From: an uncultured Clostridia bacterium
GTDB taxonomy: Bacteria; Bacillota; Clostridia; Lachnospirales; Cellulosilyticaceae
Direction: 5' to 3'
Length of the DNA stretch: 64,000 bases
Assembly: GCA_937921505.1 (NCBI GenBank)
Contig: CAKZUB010000014.1
Span: forward strand, 1-64,000
This document shows, one piece after another, positions 42,312 through 49,558 of the stretch. The translations under genes were made by a program, and so were the position numbers. Under the pieces are notes generated by a model, which worked only from the letters and a program-made list of their open reading frames with translations, ran no database searches and had not been told where the DNA came from. Each line of letters begins with the position of its first letter. Within the stretch, counting starts at the first letter, position 1.

Positions 42312-43152
42312 CTACCTTTCTTTTTAATACTGGTAAATAGCCTTCAAAATCATAGAGTAACTCTTTATCACTTTCAAAATCCGAAAGGGCCATTTCAGCA
42401 ATCCAGCCTTGTTCATAGGGATTCTCATTGATAAGTTCTGGAGATTCTAATAACTTCTCATTGACAGCAGTAATCATACCGCTGACTGGAGAAACTATTT
42501 CAAACATCGCTTTACCTGACTCAATATCCCCAACCTCTTCAAACTGCTCTATTTCCCTTCCAATTGTAGGCGCTGTAAAGAACATAATATCTGAAAGGCT
42601 CTTTTGCACAAAATCTGTTACTCCAATACGCGCCTTATTACCTGATACATAAACCCATACATCATTTTCATTAAAATAAAAACCTTCATCTTGGGGAATA
42701 CGGAAAATAAATTTGTCCTTTGTATAAACTTTATAATTCAAGACCTCTGGTATAATTACAGTACTTTTAGTCTGAGTTGCCACTTCTGACGACCTAGTTA
42801 GTTTATCAAAAATGATTTTAGCTAGGCTTATTTCATTCTCTCCTATTCTAAGACCATGACTTAAAACGATATCATGGTCTTTTGCTTCCTCTGTAATGTT
42901 TATTTTTTTATTAATCCTTAAATTCTTTTCACCAGCAAGTTTGCTTGCACAGCGTACATTGCAGCCATCTATTACAAGTAAAGGCTTCTCTTCCAACACT
43001 TGGTTATATTTTGTTTGTGCTACCCGATAAAAAACTGGACAGACTATTTCGCTGTCAGTATTTTCGAGAAGCATTACTGCCACTTCTTTTGATACACATC
43101 CTGCACATTTATCCAGACCATTACAGGGAAGGATCGCATAGGATTTATCCAT
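42295..43152 (-). CDS. DGC domain fused to a GcvH-like lipoyl carrier domain
   Basis: Residues 1-125 are a DGC domain (PCNGLDKCAGC at 9-19 and VIDGCNVRCASKLA at 60-73). Residues about 145-285 are a glycine-cleavage H-protein domain: KARIGVTDFVQKSLSDIMFF, GDIESGKAMFEIVSPVSGMI, ESPELINENPYEQGWIAEM. The lipoylation Lys is Lys214 in ESGKAMFE, aligned with the acceptor Lys of GcvH. No GcvP or GcvT is nearby, so it is not a standard glycine cleavage protein. It would be a dithiol carrier coupled to a thiol-rich domain. Both parts lie in one uninterrupted frame. Confidence 0.88.
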   Translation of the reverse strand: MDKSYAILPCNGLDKCAGCVSKEVAVMLLENTDSEIVCPVFYRVAQTKYNQVLEEKPLLVIDGCNVRCASKLAGEKNLRINKKINITEEAKDHDIVLSHGLRIGENEISLAKIIFDKLTRSSEVATQTKSTVIIPEVLNYKVYTKDKFIFRIPQDEGFYFNENDVWVYVSGNKARIGVTDFVQKSLSDIMFFTAPTIGREIEQFEEVGDIESGKAMFEIVSPVSGMITAVNEKLLESPELINENPYEQGWIAEMALSDFESDKELLYDFEGYLPVLKRKVDEFHV

Positions 43153-43438
43153 TACTGTTCACAGCCTTTCTAATAGCTTTTATGTAGGCCGTTGTTTGTG
43201 ATTTGCCTGGAAATTCAATAGCATCAAGTCCGCATGTCTTTCCACAAGCTCTACAGAACACCACACAATTGTTAGGATTTTTTACAATTAGCTTTTCTCC
43301 CGCGTCTTCATAAACTTCAAACACATTATGAGGACAAAATTCCACACATTTCATGCAGTAGTTACATTTACTAAAATCAATGCGGGGACTCCAATCAATC
43401 TTGTGTCTTGGTACACCCATAAAGGTCGTTTCACTCAT
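43145..43438 (-). CDS. Two-cluster ferredoxin
   Basis: CNYCMKCVEFCPH is a complete [4Fe-4S] motif. The second set is C-x4-C-x2-C-x3-C-like (NCVVFCRACGKTCG), close to ligands of a second cluster. The 97-residue protein overlaps its neighbours on both sides by eight bases and one base. It would pass electrons between the HdrA-like protein and partners in the operon. Confidence 0.85.
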   Translation of the reverse strand: MSETTFMGVPRHKIDWSPRIDFSKCNYCMKCVEFCPHNVFEVYEDAGEKLIVKNPNNCVVFCRACGKTCGLDAIEFPGKSQTTAYIKAIRKAVNSNG

Positions 43439-43821
43439 TATGCTTCCTCCCCCTCAAAACCTAATTCCTTGAGTGCCTTTTGAACCACTTCAAAGGCTTT
43501 TTCATTGGTCATATCTCGAATATCTAGCATCACACAGTCTTTTTCTATATTGAGTCCACTGTCTTTAAAAGCCTCTTTAAACATCTTTTTTTGCATATTA
43601 GGAGCACAAGCACCAATAATGACCTTTCTATGTGCTTTTAAAAAATCAGCTAAAAATCTATCCCCATCCTCTTCACAAAGTTGTGGATGAATAAACCCAT
43701 ATTCTACCGGGAGTTCCACTCTCACCTGATTAATAAAATCCCAGATGTCCATAGCTTGAAAACCAGGACATTTTCCTGTACATACACACATAATAAATCC
43801 ATAAAGTTCTTTTTCTTCCAT
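43438..43821 (-). CDS. HdrA N-terminal-domain-like protein
   Basis: The pattern FIMCVCTGKCPG, HPQLCEEDG, VIIGACAPNMQKKMFKEAF and GLNIEKDCVMLDIRDMTNE matches the N-terminal segment of heterodisulfide reductase subunit A, which has Cys ligands followed by VVAACSPR-type and ANIREQ-type motifs. Only this 127-residue domain exists; the FAD and ferredoxin parts of HdrA are absent. With ferredoxins, Lpd and the lipoyl carrier this recalls the sHdr-LbpA sulfur oxidation system. Exact role is unknown. Confidence 0.7.
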   Translation of the reverse strand: MEEKELYGFIMCVCTGKCPGFQAMDIWDFINQVRVELPVEYGFIHPQLCEEDGDRFLADFLKAHRKVIIGACAPNMQKKMFKEAFKDSGLNIEKDCVMLDIRDMTNEKAFEVVQKALKELGFEGEEA

Positions 43822-43876
43822 ACTTAATCCTCCTCATTAATTTTTATATCAATTGTTAATAACAATTTTCACAAGA

Positions 43877-45271
43877 TTACAGCTTGTGAATAGCTCTTCC
43901 TAATAAGTCCCCACAGGCTTCCCATATAGCCTCACTAAGAGAGGGATGGGGATGAATCATATCTGCTAAATCACTGGCTTTTGCTTTTAATGTGATGGCA
44001 AGGGTAAGCTCTGATATCATTTCTGATGCATTGGCGCCTAATATATGTCCGCCAATGATCGTATTGTCTTGATCAGCAATTACTTTAACAAAACCTTCCC
44101 TTTCTCCCAGCGTAAGAGCTCTGCCATTATGACGAAATGAGAATCTCCCAACCTTTACTGAGATACCGGCTTCCTTGGCTTCTTCTTCTGTCATACCTAC
44201 AGAGGCTACCTCAGGATTTGTATAGATACATGCCGGCACTGCATTGTAATTAACTCTGCTATGATATCCCAAAGCATTTTCAGCAGCCGTTTTACCTTCC
44301 ATAAAAGCTAAATGTGCAAGAAGCTTACCTCCTACAACATCTCCTGCAGCATAAACTCCTCTAAGGGATGTTTCCATATGCTCATCTACACTTACTTTTC
44401 CTTTTTCAATTTTTAAAGACAAGTCCTCAAATGCGCCTAAATTCAGTTTTCTGCCTACAGCAGCCAATACTTTTTCGCAGGTACTAACTTCTGTTTTTTC
44501 ACCTACTGTATAGGACACTTCAAGTCCTTCATCTGTTTTTTGTATTTCTGTTACCGTGGCAGCTAATTTAAAACCAACACCTTGGCGTTTCATGATTTTA
44601 AGAAGTTCAGCTGCTATTTCACTATCCTCACTCGGAAGTATTCTGTCTTGAAGTTCCATAATCGTTACCTTAACGCCAGCTGAATGAAACATAGCGGCAA
44701 ATTCAAGACCTATAACGCCTCCTCCTATAATAACTAGGCTTCGGGGCAATGTCTGTATACTGAGTGCTTGATTACTTGTTATAACCCCCTCCAGCTCAAT
44801 GCCTTTAATCGGCGGCAGAAAAGGGGCCGCTCCTGTAGTCGAAATAAGTTTGTCGTAATGAACTTCTACTAAGCCTTCAGCCGTTTCAACTGAGAGTTTG
44901 TTATTAGATAAAACAGTTCCTTTTCCTTTTACAACCTTTATCCCTTGTGCCTTTAATAATTGCCCCAGGCCACTATTAAGCGTTTTAACAACACGATTTT
45001 TTCGATCAGTTGCAGCATGCCAGTTAATACTTTTCAATTCACTGTCTATCCCAAATTCTTTAGATTTTTTAATATCCGCAACTATCTCAGATGTTCTTAA
45101 TAATGCCTTTGTCGGAATGCATCCTTTGTTAAGACATACTCCTCCTAGTTCTTTTTCTTCAATAAGTACTACCTCTGCCCCAAGCTGTTTCGCTCTAATA
45201 GCAGCAACGTACCCAGCAGGCCCTCCACCAAGTACACAAACATAAGTTGATATTGCATCGATATCCACCAC
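43877..45271 (-). CDS. lpdA: Dihydrolipoyl dehydrogenase
   Basis: FAD-binding VCVLGGGPAGYVAAIRA, redox disulfide GGVCLNKGCIPTKAL, NAD site LVIIGGGVIGLEFAAMF and the His-Glu dyad HPHPSLSEAIWEA define a complete 464-residue Lpd. It oxidises dihydrolipoyl groups with NAD+, or the reverse. No E1/E2 genes are adjacent; its partner here is likely the lipoyl domain of the DGC-GcvH fusion. It is first in the operon, with an ArsR-type promoter 265 bp upstream. Confidence 0.95.
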   Translation of the reverse strand: MVDIDAISTYVCVLGGGPAGYVAAIRAKQLGAEVVLIEEKELGGVCLNKGCIPTKALLRTSEIVADIKKSKEFGIDSELKSINWHAATDRKNRVVKTLNSGLGQLLKAQGIKVVKGKGTVLSNNKLSVETAEGLVEVHYDKLISTTGAAPFLPPIKGIELEGVITSNQALSIQTLPRSLVIIGGGVIGLEFAAMFHSAGVKVTIMELQDRILPSEDSEIAAELLKIMKRQGVGFKLAATVTEIQKTDEGLEVSYTVGEKTEVSTCEKVLAAVGRKLNLGAFEDLSLKIEKGKVSVDEHMETSLRGVYAAGDVVGGKLLAHLAFMEGKTAAENALGYHSRVNYNAVPACIYTNPEVASVGMTEEEAKEAGISVKVGRFSFRHNGRALTLGEREGFVKVIADQDNTIIGGHILGANASEMISELTLAITLKAKASDLADMIHPHPSLSEAIWEACGDLLGRAIHKL

Positions 45272-45321
45272 ACTACTACCTCCTTTTGAATGATTAATCC
45301 ATGGCTTAGTTCATACCTAAG

Positions 45322-45465
45322 TTAATTGTTTTCAGTCTGCTTTGCTACAGAAACTGATACAATGGCAACTAGCATCATGGCACATGCTGCTATCATAAAA
45401 ATGGTCTGTATATGAGATACTTCTAAAATCCTGCCATTTAAATTAGTACCTACTGCGCCCCTATT
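45322..45465 (-). pseudogene. C-terminal remnant of a membrane transporter (MFS-like)
   Basis: A frame reading GRILEVSHIQTIFMIAACAM then MLVAIVSVSVAKQTENN ends at a TAA at 45322. It looks like the last helix of a major-facilitator transporter. No start or upstream part exists. It lies in the leader between the promoter and lpdA, so it is probably a scar of the gene once controlled by that promoter. Confidence 0.55.
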
Positions 45466-45519
45466 AGTTACTCTATATTATATATATTCTTATCTATGTT
45501 ATTTATAACCCTCTATGAC

Positions 45520-45572
45520 ATAGATAAATATCTATATGATAAAGTATACGCCTGACATAGATATTTGTCTAT
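45520..45572 (-). promoter_or_regulatory. ArsR-type promoter of the lipoyl/DGC operon
   Basis: On the minus strand TAGACA (45571-45566) and TATACT (45548-45543) are 17 bp apart. ATAGACAAATATCTAT (45572-45557) overlaps the -35 and ATAGATATTTATCTAT (45535-45520), a perfect palindrome, follows the -10. The same two-operator layout and operator sequence recur at 47443-47492 before arsR copy 6. Confidence 0.75.
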
Positions 45573-45605
45573 ATGATTTTCCTTTTTATCTATATTTTCA
45601 TAAAA

Positions 45606-45663
45606 TAAAAAATCTCCCGATTAGAAAGGTATGGATTCACTCTCTAATCAGGAGATTTTTTTA
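45606..45663. terminator. Bidirectional terminator after the small thioredoxin gene
   Basis: AAAATCTCC-c-GATTAGA pairs with TCTAATC-a-GGAGATTTT; A and T runs flank both sides. It separates the thioredoxin operon from the lpdA promoter. The intergenic 45272-45732 otherwise holds only the transporter remnant and promoter. Confidence 0.75.
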
Positions 45664-45732
45664 TTAAAACTACACACGTTCTACAAACTGAACTTGTAAA
45701 TTGAAATGATTTTAATCTAAGAAATTAATCAA

Positions 45733-45975
45733 TCACTTTGCAAGCTTTTCAACTATTTTAACAATCTCTTTTGGTTTAAGCACCTTTCCAAAAGCCACTA
45801 CTTTCTCATCAATAACAAGTCCTGGTGTAGACATTACGCCATACTTGGCAATATCTCCAAAATCAGTTACTTTTTCAACCTCAGCTTCAATGTTAAGTGT
45901 TCTTAATGCCTCTTTTGTATTTTCTGCAAGTGTCATGCAGCTTTTGCACCCAGATCCTAAAATTTTTATTTTCAT
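45733..45975 (-). CDS. Small redox-active thioredoxin-fold protein
   Basis: An 80-residue protein, IKILGSGCKSCMTLAENTKE, with the CxxC and a cis-Pro region MSTPGLVIDEKVVAFG. This is the TIGR00412-like redox-active disulfide family common beside SO_0444/ArsP permeases. ATG at 45975 follows AAAGGAG. It could reduce or chaperone the organoarsenical or metal exported by the permease upstream. Confidence 0.85.
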   Translation of the reverse strand: MKIKILGSGCKSCMTLAENTKEALRTLNIEAEVEKVTDFGDIAKYGVMSTPGLVIDEKVVAFGKVLKPKEIVKIVEKLAK

Positions 45976-46035
45976 AGTCATTCTCTCCTTTAAATTTTAA
46001 ATTCTATCTATCCTTTTTATTATCTTTGCAAGCTT

Positions 46036-47049
46036 CTATTTAAATAAATAATCAAAGAAATTAAACACATACCCAATAAAAATAATTCCAAATGATACAA
46101 TGCCTACAAATGCGACTAATAACTTAGGTTTTACTGCCTTTCTAAGCATAATAACTGATGGGAGCGATAGGGCTGTTACACTCATCATCAAGGCTAATAT
46201 GGTTCCCACGCCTACCCCTTTATAAAACAAAGCTTCTGCTACAGGTATCGTTCCAAAAATATCAGCATACATTGGAATACCAACAGCTGTTGCAATCAGT
46301 ACAGAAAACGGATTATTTTCTCCAAGAATAAATTCAATGAGGTTTTGTGGTACTACATTATGAATAAGTGCACCAATACCTACACCAATAAGCACATACA
46401 TCCATACCTTTTTAACCGTAAATAGCATTTGATCTCTTGCAAAGACTACTCTTTCTTTTTTAGTGAGATCAGGAGCATCAATATCTACTGAGGTACCTGT
46501 TTTAATATATTGCTCTACATATTTCTCCATACCCAATTTATCAATAAGCGTACCTCCAAGAACAGCAAGTATAATCCCAACAACAACGTATGCTACAGCT
46601 ATCTTTAAACCAAATATACTAATAAGTAAAAGAAAGGCTGCAAGGTCAACAAGAGGCGAGGATATAAGGAATGAGAAAGTAACGCCTACAGGAAGCCCTG
46701 CATTGGTAAACCCAATAAATAGCGGTATAGAGGAACAAGAACAAAAAGGTGTTAGAGTGCCAAGCAATGCCCCTACTATATTTGCTTTGATCCCTTTAAA
46801 TCTTCCTATAATCTTCTTGGTTTTCTCAGGTGGAAAATAGCTTTGTATATAAGAGACCATAAAAATAAGTGTTGCAAGCAAAATAAGTATTTTTATTGTA
46901 TCATAGATAAAAAATTGTAAGCTCCCACCATACCATGTACTCATATCTATTCCAAACGTTTGCAGTAGTAAACCTGTGGCGTCATTTAGCCACTTCATGC
47001 CGAGTATCTGATTTTGAAAAAATTTCCAAACTAAAGCTATACTATTCAT
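46036..47049 (-). CDS. ArsP-like permease (SO_0444/DUF318 family)
   Basis: Eight to ten hydrophobic spans, with the distinctive LTPFCSCSSIPLFIGFTNAG motif and a second conserved region GIPMYADIFGTIPVAEAL. Members include ArsP, which exports trivalent organoarsenicals, and metal-efflux permeases. Flanked by arsR (18 bases upstream) and a small thioredoxin in one operon, so arsenic-related export is likely. Substrate not proven by sequence. Confidence 0.88.
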   Translation of the reverse strand: MNSIALVWKFFQNQILGMKWLNDATGLLLQTFGIDMSTWYGGSLQFFIYDTIKILILLATLIFMVSYIQSYFPPEKTKKIIGRFKGIKANIVGALLGTLTPFCSCSSIPLFIGFTNAGLPVGVTFSFLISSPLVDLAAFLLLISIFGLKIAVAYVVVGIILAVLGGTLIDKLGMEKYVEQYIKTGTSVDIDAPDLTKKERVVFARDQMLFTVKKVWMYVLIGVGIGALIHNVVPQNLIEFILGENNPFSVLIATAVGIPMYADIFGTIPVAEALFYKGVGVGTILALMMSVTALSLPSVIMLRKAVKPKLLVAFVGIVSFGIIFIGYVFNFFDYLFK

Positions 47050-47066
47050 ACCCTTTCTCCCCTTTT

Positions 47067-47363
47067 TTAGTCTTTTTTAACTCCTACTACTTCTTCTTCG
47101 AATTTTAAAACAGCTCTTAAATCATTTATTCTCTTCTCATTTAAACTATACTTCATCCAAGCACCTTCTCTTCTTGCATAAATGAGTCCACTTTCTGTTA
47201 ATAACTTCATATGATAGGAAAGCGTGGGCTGCGTAATATTAAAACTTTCTAGAATCTTACATGCACACAACTCCCCTTCATATAACATATGAATAATTTT
47301 AAGTCTTGTCTCATCTGCAAGTGCTTTAAACATCGGAACATATTCTGCATAGCTGTAATTCAT
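47067..47363 (-). CDS. arsR: ArsR-type arsenic repressor (copy 6)
   Basis: YEGELCACKILESFNITQPTLSYHMKLL contains the ELCACKI As(III) motif and recognition helix. At 98 residues it is compact, without the Cys-rich tails of copies 1 and 4. It is first in the arsR-permease-thioredoxin operon and probably also controls the lpdA operon, whose promoter is nearly the same as its own. Confidence 0.93.
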   Translation of the reverse strand: MNYSYAEYVPMFKALADETRLKIIHMLYEGELCACKILESFNITQPTLSYHMKLLTESGLIYARREGAWMKYSLNEKRINDLRAVLKFEEEVVGVKKD

Positions 47364-47442
47364 ACTATTACCTCCTATTTTTTTAGTAAAAACTGTCTAC
47401 TTATATATATGCTTCTCTATGTGATTTATAACTATCTATGAT

Positions 47443-47492
47443 ATAGATAAATATCTATGTATAATATATCCTACATATAAACATTTGTCTAT
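47443..47492 (-). promoter_or_regulatory. Promoter and two operators of arsR copy 6
   Basis: On the minus strand TAGACA (47491-47486) and TATATT (47468-47463) are 17 bp apart. A perfect palindrome ATAGATATTTATCTAT lies at 47458-47443 and a half-conserved one (ATAGACAAATGTTTAT) overlaps the -35. It is homologous over about 100 bp to 45470-45575. Confidence 0.75.
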
Positions 47493-47537
47493 ATATAGGC
47501 TATACAATTTTATATTCTGATGCTTCAAAACACAAAG

Positions 47538-47569
47538 CCCCAAACCTAGGTTGTTTTCTAAGTTTGGGG
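47538..47569. terminator. Hairpin in the 47.4-47.8 kb intergenic region
   Basis: CCCCAAAC-c-TAG (47538-47549) pairs with CTA-a-GTTTGGGG (47558-47569). Flanking T-runs are weak. Between 47570 and 47831 I see AT-rich DNA and a possible promoter for the S41 peptidase but nothing firm. Confidence 0.4.
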
Positions 47570-47831
47570 AATAATAGACTTCTTACTAACACCTCTTATA
47601 TTGGAGTTGTTGGCTAAATGGACTAACCCTCTTATTTTTACTATAATCTTTTCATATTTACCTAAGTTTATACTTCTTCCTGGATCTCATGACTATTCTT
47701 GCTCTAGAAAAAATCAAAAAATAAATTATTTGAGACTTTCTTTATTTAAGACAGATTTAAGATTACAATAGGGTCGTTTTAAGTTTGTTCTGCTACAATA
47801 GTTATTAGAAATGTTACGTGGAGGAGATAAA

Positions 47832-49319
47832 ATGATATTTTCAACAAATAAATCCAGCTTAATTCCCATCGATACCCTCATTCTGTTTACTGTAGTATGT
47901 CTGCTTCTGACAATTATTTTATTCATTTTAGTCAACATTAAAATAAGGTATAAAAGCAAAAAAATAATGCGTTTTTGGAATGTGGCTTGCTTGTTTACTA
48001 TGGGTATACTCTTTAGTGGTGGTGTGTTTGGAAAATTTGTAGATGTAAAAACTGCTGAACGCAGAACATACACTCAAAAAGATTTAACACAGGACTTGAA
48101 ACAATTAGAAAACTGTATTATGAAAGAAAACCCCTTCTATTTTTCAGATAGAGAGAGCTTAAGTCAACTTTTCTTAACCGCCTATGAAAAAATCGAAGAT
48201 GGCATGACAGAACTAGATTTTTACCGTTTAGTTAATCCCATGATTGTAGAGGTTGGCTGTGGACATACTAACCTTTCTATTTCAGAAGCTTTAGTACGTA
48301 ATAGAGAGAAGTCAGCAAAATTCTTTCCATTAAAAGTAACACTTGTAGATAATGAGCTCTATGTACTAGAAGATGATACTGCAAAGGGTATCAGTGCTGG
48401 TGATAAGATAAAGTCCATTAACGGAAAAACTAGTGATGAAATTATTGATACCTTAATGAAAAATATTAGCCATGACAGCATCATCGAAGCAAAGCCCCGT
48501 TATATTCTAAGTAAGCATTTTAACAGTAGATTCTATGACTTTGTAGATAACTCTGAGAGCTTTCATGTTAAGTTAATGCGTAGAGATGGTTCTTCAAATA
48601 CAGCTGATTTACAGGCAAAGCCTCGTCAAGAGTTTAATACAACTGCTTGGGGACTTCATTTTGCTGAATATCAAGATAGTAATTATTATGAAAGTATGAT
48701 CTATGAAGATTACGCCGTATTAACTATTCATTGTTTTGCTCCAGAAAAACAAAACAAATTTGATGATTATATCAACGAATTCTTTTTGAAACTTAGAGAA
48801 CAAAATATTTCCAAGTTAATTATAGACTTAAGAGGAAATTATGGTGGTTCGCCTTTTATGGCAAAAACTCTACTCTCACATTTAATCACAGAACAAACGA
48901 GCTATTTCAATTGTGATTTACCACGTCTTCATAACTTACTAGGTTTTCAAAAACCTATTTCTCCTGCTGAATCTCCATTTGACGGTGACTTAGTTGTTTT
49001 AATTGATGGTGCATGTTTCTCAACAACAGCTCATTTTTGTTCACTCATTAAACATCATAATTTAGGAACCTTCGTAGGAAGTGAAACTGGTGGAACATAT
49101 GTCTGTACAGATAGTTCAAAGGATACTGTTCTTAAGTCTACACGTATGCGCTTACATTATTCTACCCTGACTTATAAAGTCTTAGGACAGGGGTTATCAA
49201 AAAACAGTGGGATCTTGCCCGATCTAAGTATTTCACCTTCTATAGAAAATTTACTTTATAATAAAGACATTGCCATGGAAAGAACCTTGCAAATATTAAC
49301 AGAAGCTAAAAAAGACTAA
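47832..49319 (+). CDS. S41 family peptidase with N-terminal membrane anchor
   Basis: Two hydrophobic spans (about residues 12-35 and 45-65) precede an extracytoplasmic region. A degenerate PDZ-like part (GDKIKSINGKTSDEII) and the tail-specific protease core follow: KLIIDLRGNYGGSPFMAKTL and LIDGACFSTTAHFCSLIK with the presumed catalytic Ser, then FVGSETGGTYVC. It probably cleaves exported peptides. ATG at 47832 follows GGAGGAGATAAA. A C-terminal fragment of a second such gene remains at 55261. Confidence 0.82.
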   Translation: MIFSTNKSSLIPIDTLILFTVVCLLLTIILFILVNIKIRYKSKKIMRFWNVACLFTMGILFSGGVFGKFVDVKTAERRTYTQKDLTQDLKQLENCIMKENPFYFSDRESLSQLFLTAYEKIEDGMTELDFYRLVNPMIVEVGCGHTNLSISEALVRNREKSAKFFPLKVTLVDNELYVLEDDTAKGISAGDKIKSINGKTSDEIIDTLMKNISHDSIIEAKPRYILSKHFNSRFYDFVDNSESFHVKLMRRDGSSNTADLQAKPRQEFNTTAWGLHFAEYQDSNYYESMIYEDYAVLTIHCFAPEKQNKFDDYINEFFLKLREQNISKLIIDLRGNYGGSPFMAKTLLSHLITEQTSYFNCDLPRLHNLLGFQKPISPAESPFDGDLVVLIDGACFSTTAHFCSLIKHHNLGTFVGSETGGTYVCTDSSKDTVLKSTRMRLHYSTLTYKVLGQGLSKNSGILPDLSISPSIENLLYNKDIAMERTLQILTEAKKD

Positions 49320-49373
49320 TGTTAATCTATCTATGAAATATTTAATCGAAAAATATTTACTTATTAGTACCGA

Positions 49374-49424
49374 AGTTACTTATTGTAAGTTATTTATGGT
49401 ACTTACTATAAGTTACTTATGGTA
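49374..49424 (+). repeat. 14-bp repeats upstream of the LacI-type regulator (operator candidate)
   Basis: AGTTACTTATTGTA, AGTTATTTATGGTA, then CTTACTATA and AGTTACTTATGGTA follow one another, just upstream of the -35. Three near-identical units suggest a multi-site operator. Confidence 0.5.
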
Positions 49425-49426
49425 AT

Positions 49427-49455
49427 TTGACAAAGTATACATAGTATGGCATAAT
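49427..49455 (+). promoter_or_regulatory. Promoter of the LacI-type regulator gene
   Basis: TTGACA (49427-49432) and CATAAT (49450-49455) are 17 bp apart, with about 100 nt of leader before the ATG. Confidence 0.65.
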
Positions 49456-49558
49456 AATCCCAACATCAACGGAGTTTTATACATACCTTTTATGTACCAA
49501 GCCATTGATACCCATGATATTTTATTGATTGAAATTATTGATAGGTAGGTTAAAACAA

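Noticed and set aside
42295..43152. Standard glycine cleavage H protein
   Set aside because: The H domain is fused to a DGC domain and no gcvP or gcvT is present in the window.
43851..43867. AATTGTTA-A-TAACAATT palindrome between the HdrA-like gene and lpdA
   Set aside because: It is a perfect but short AT-rich palindrome with no T-run; it is too likely by chance in this base composition to call an operator.
43877..45271. Lpd as part of a pyruvate dehydrogenase operon
   Set aside because: No E1 or complete E2 gene is adjacent; only a decayed E2 fragment 12 kb away.
47726..48073. Minus-strand ORF of 115 codons
   Set aside because: Antisense to the start of the S41 peptidase gene, with no family signature; a shadow frame.
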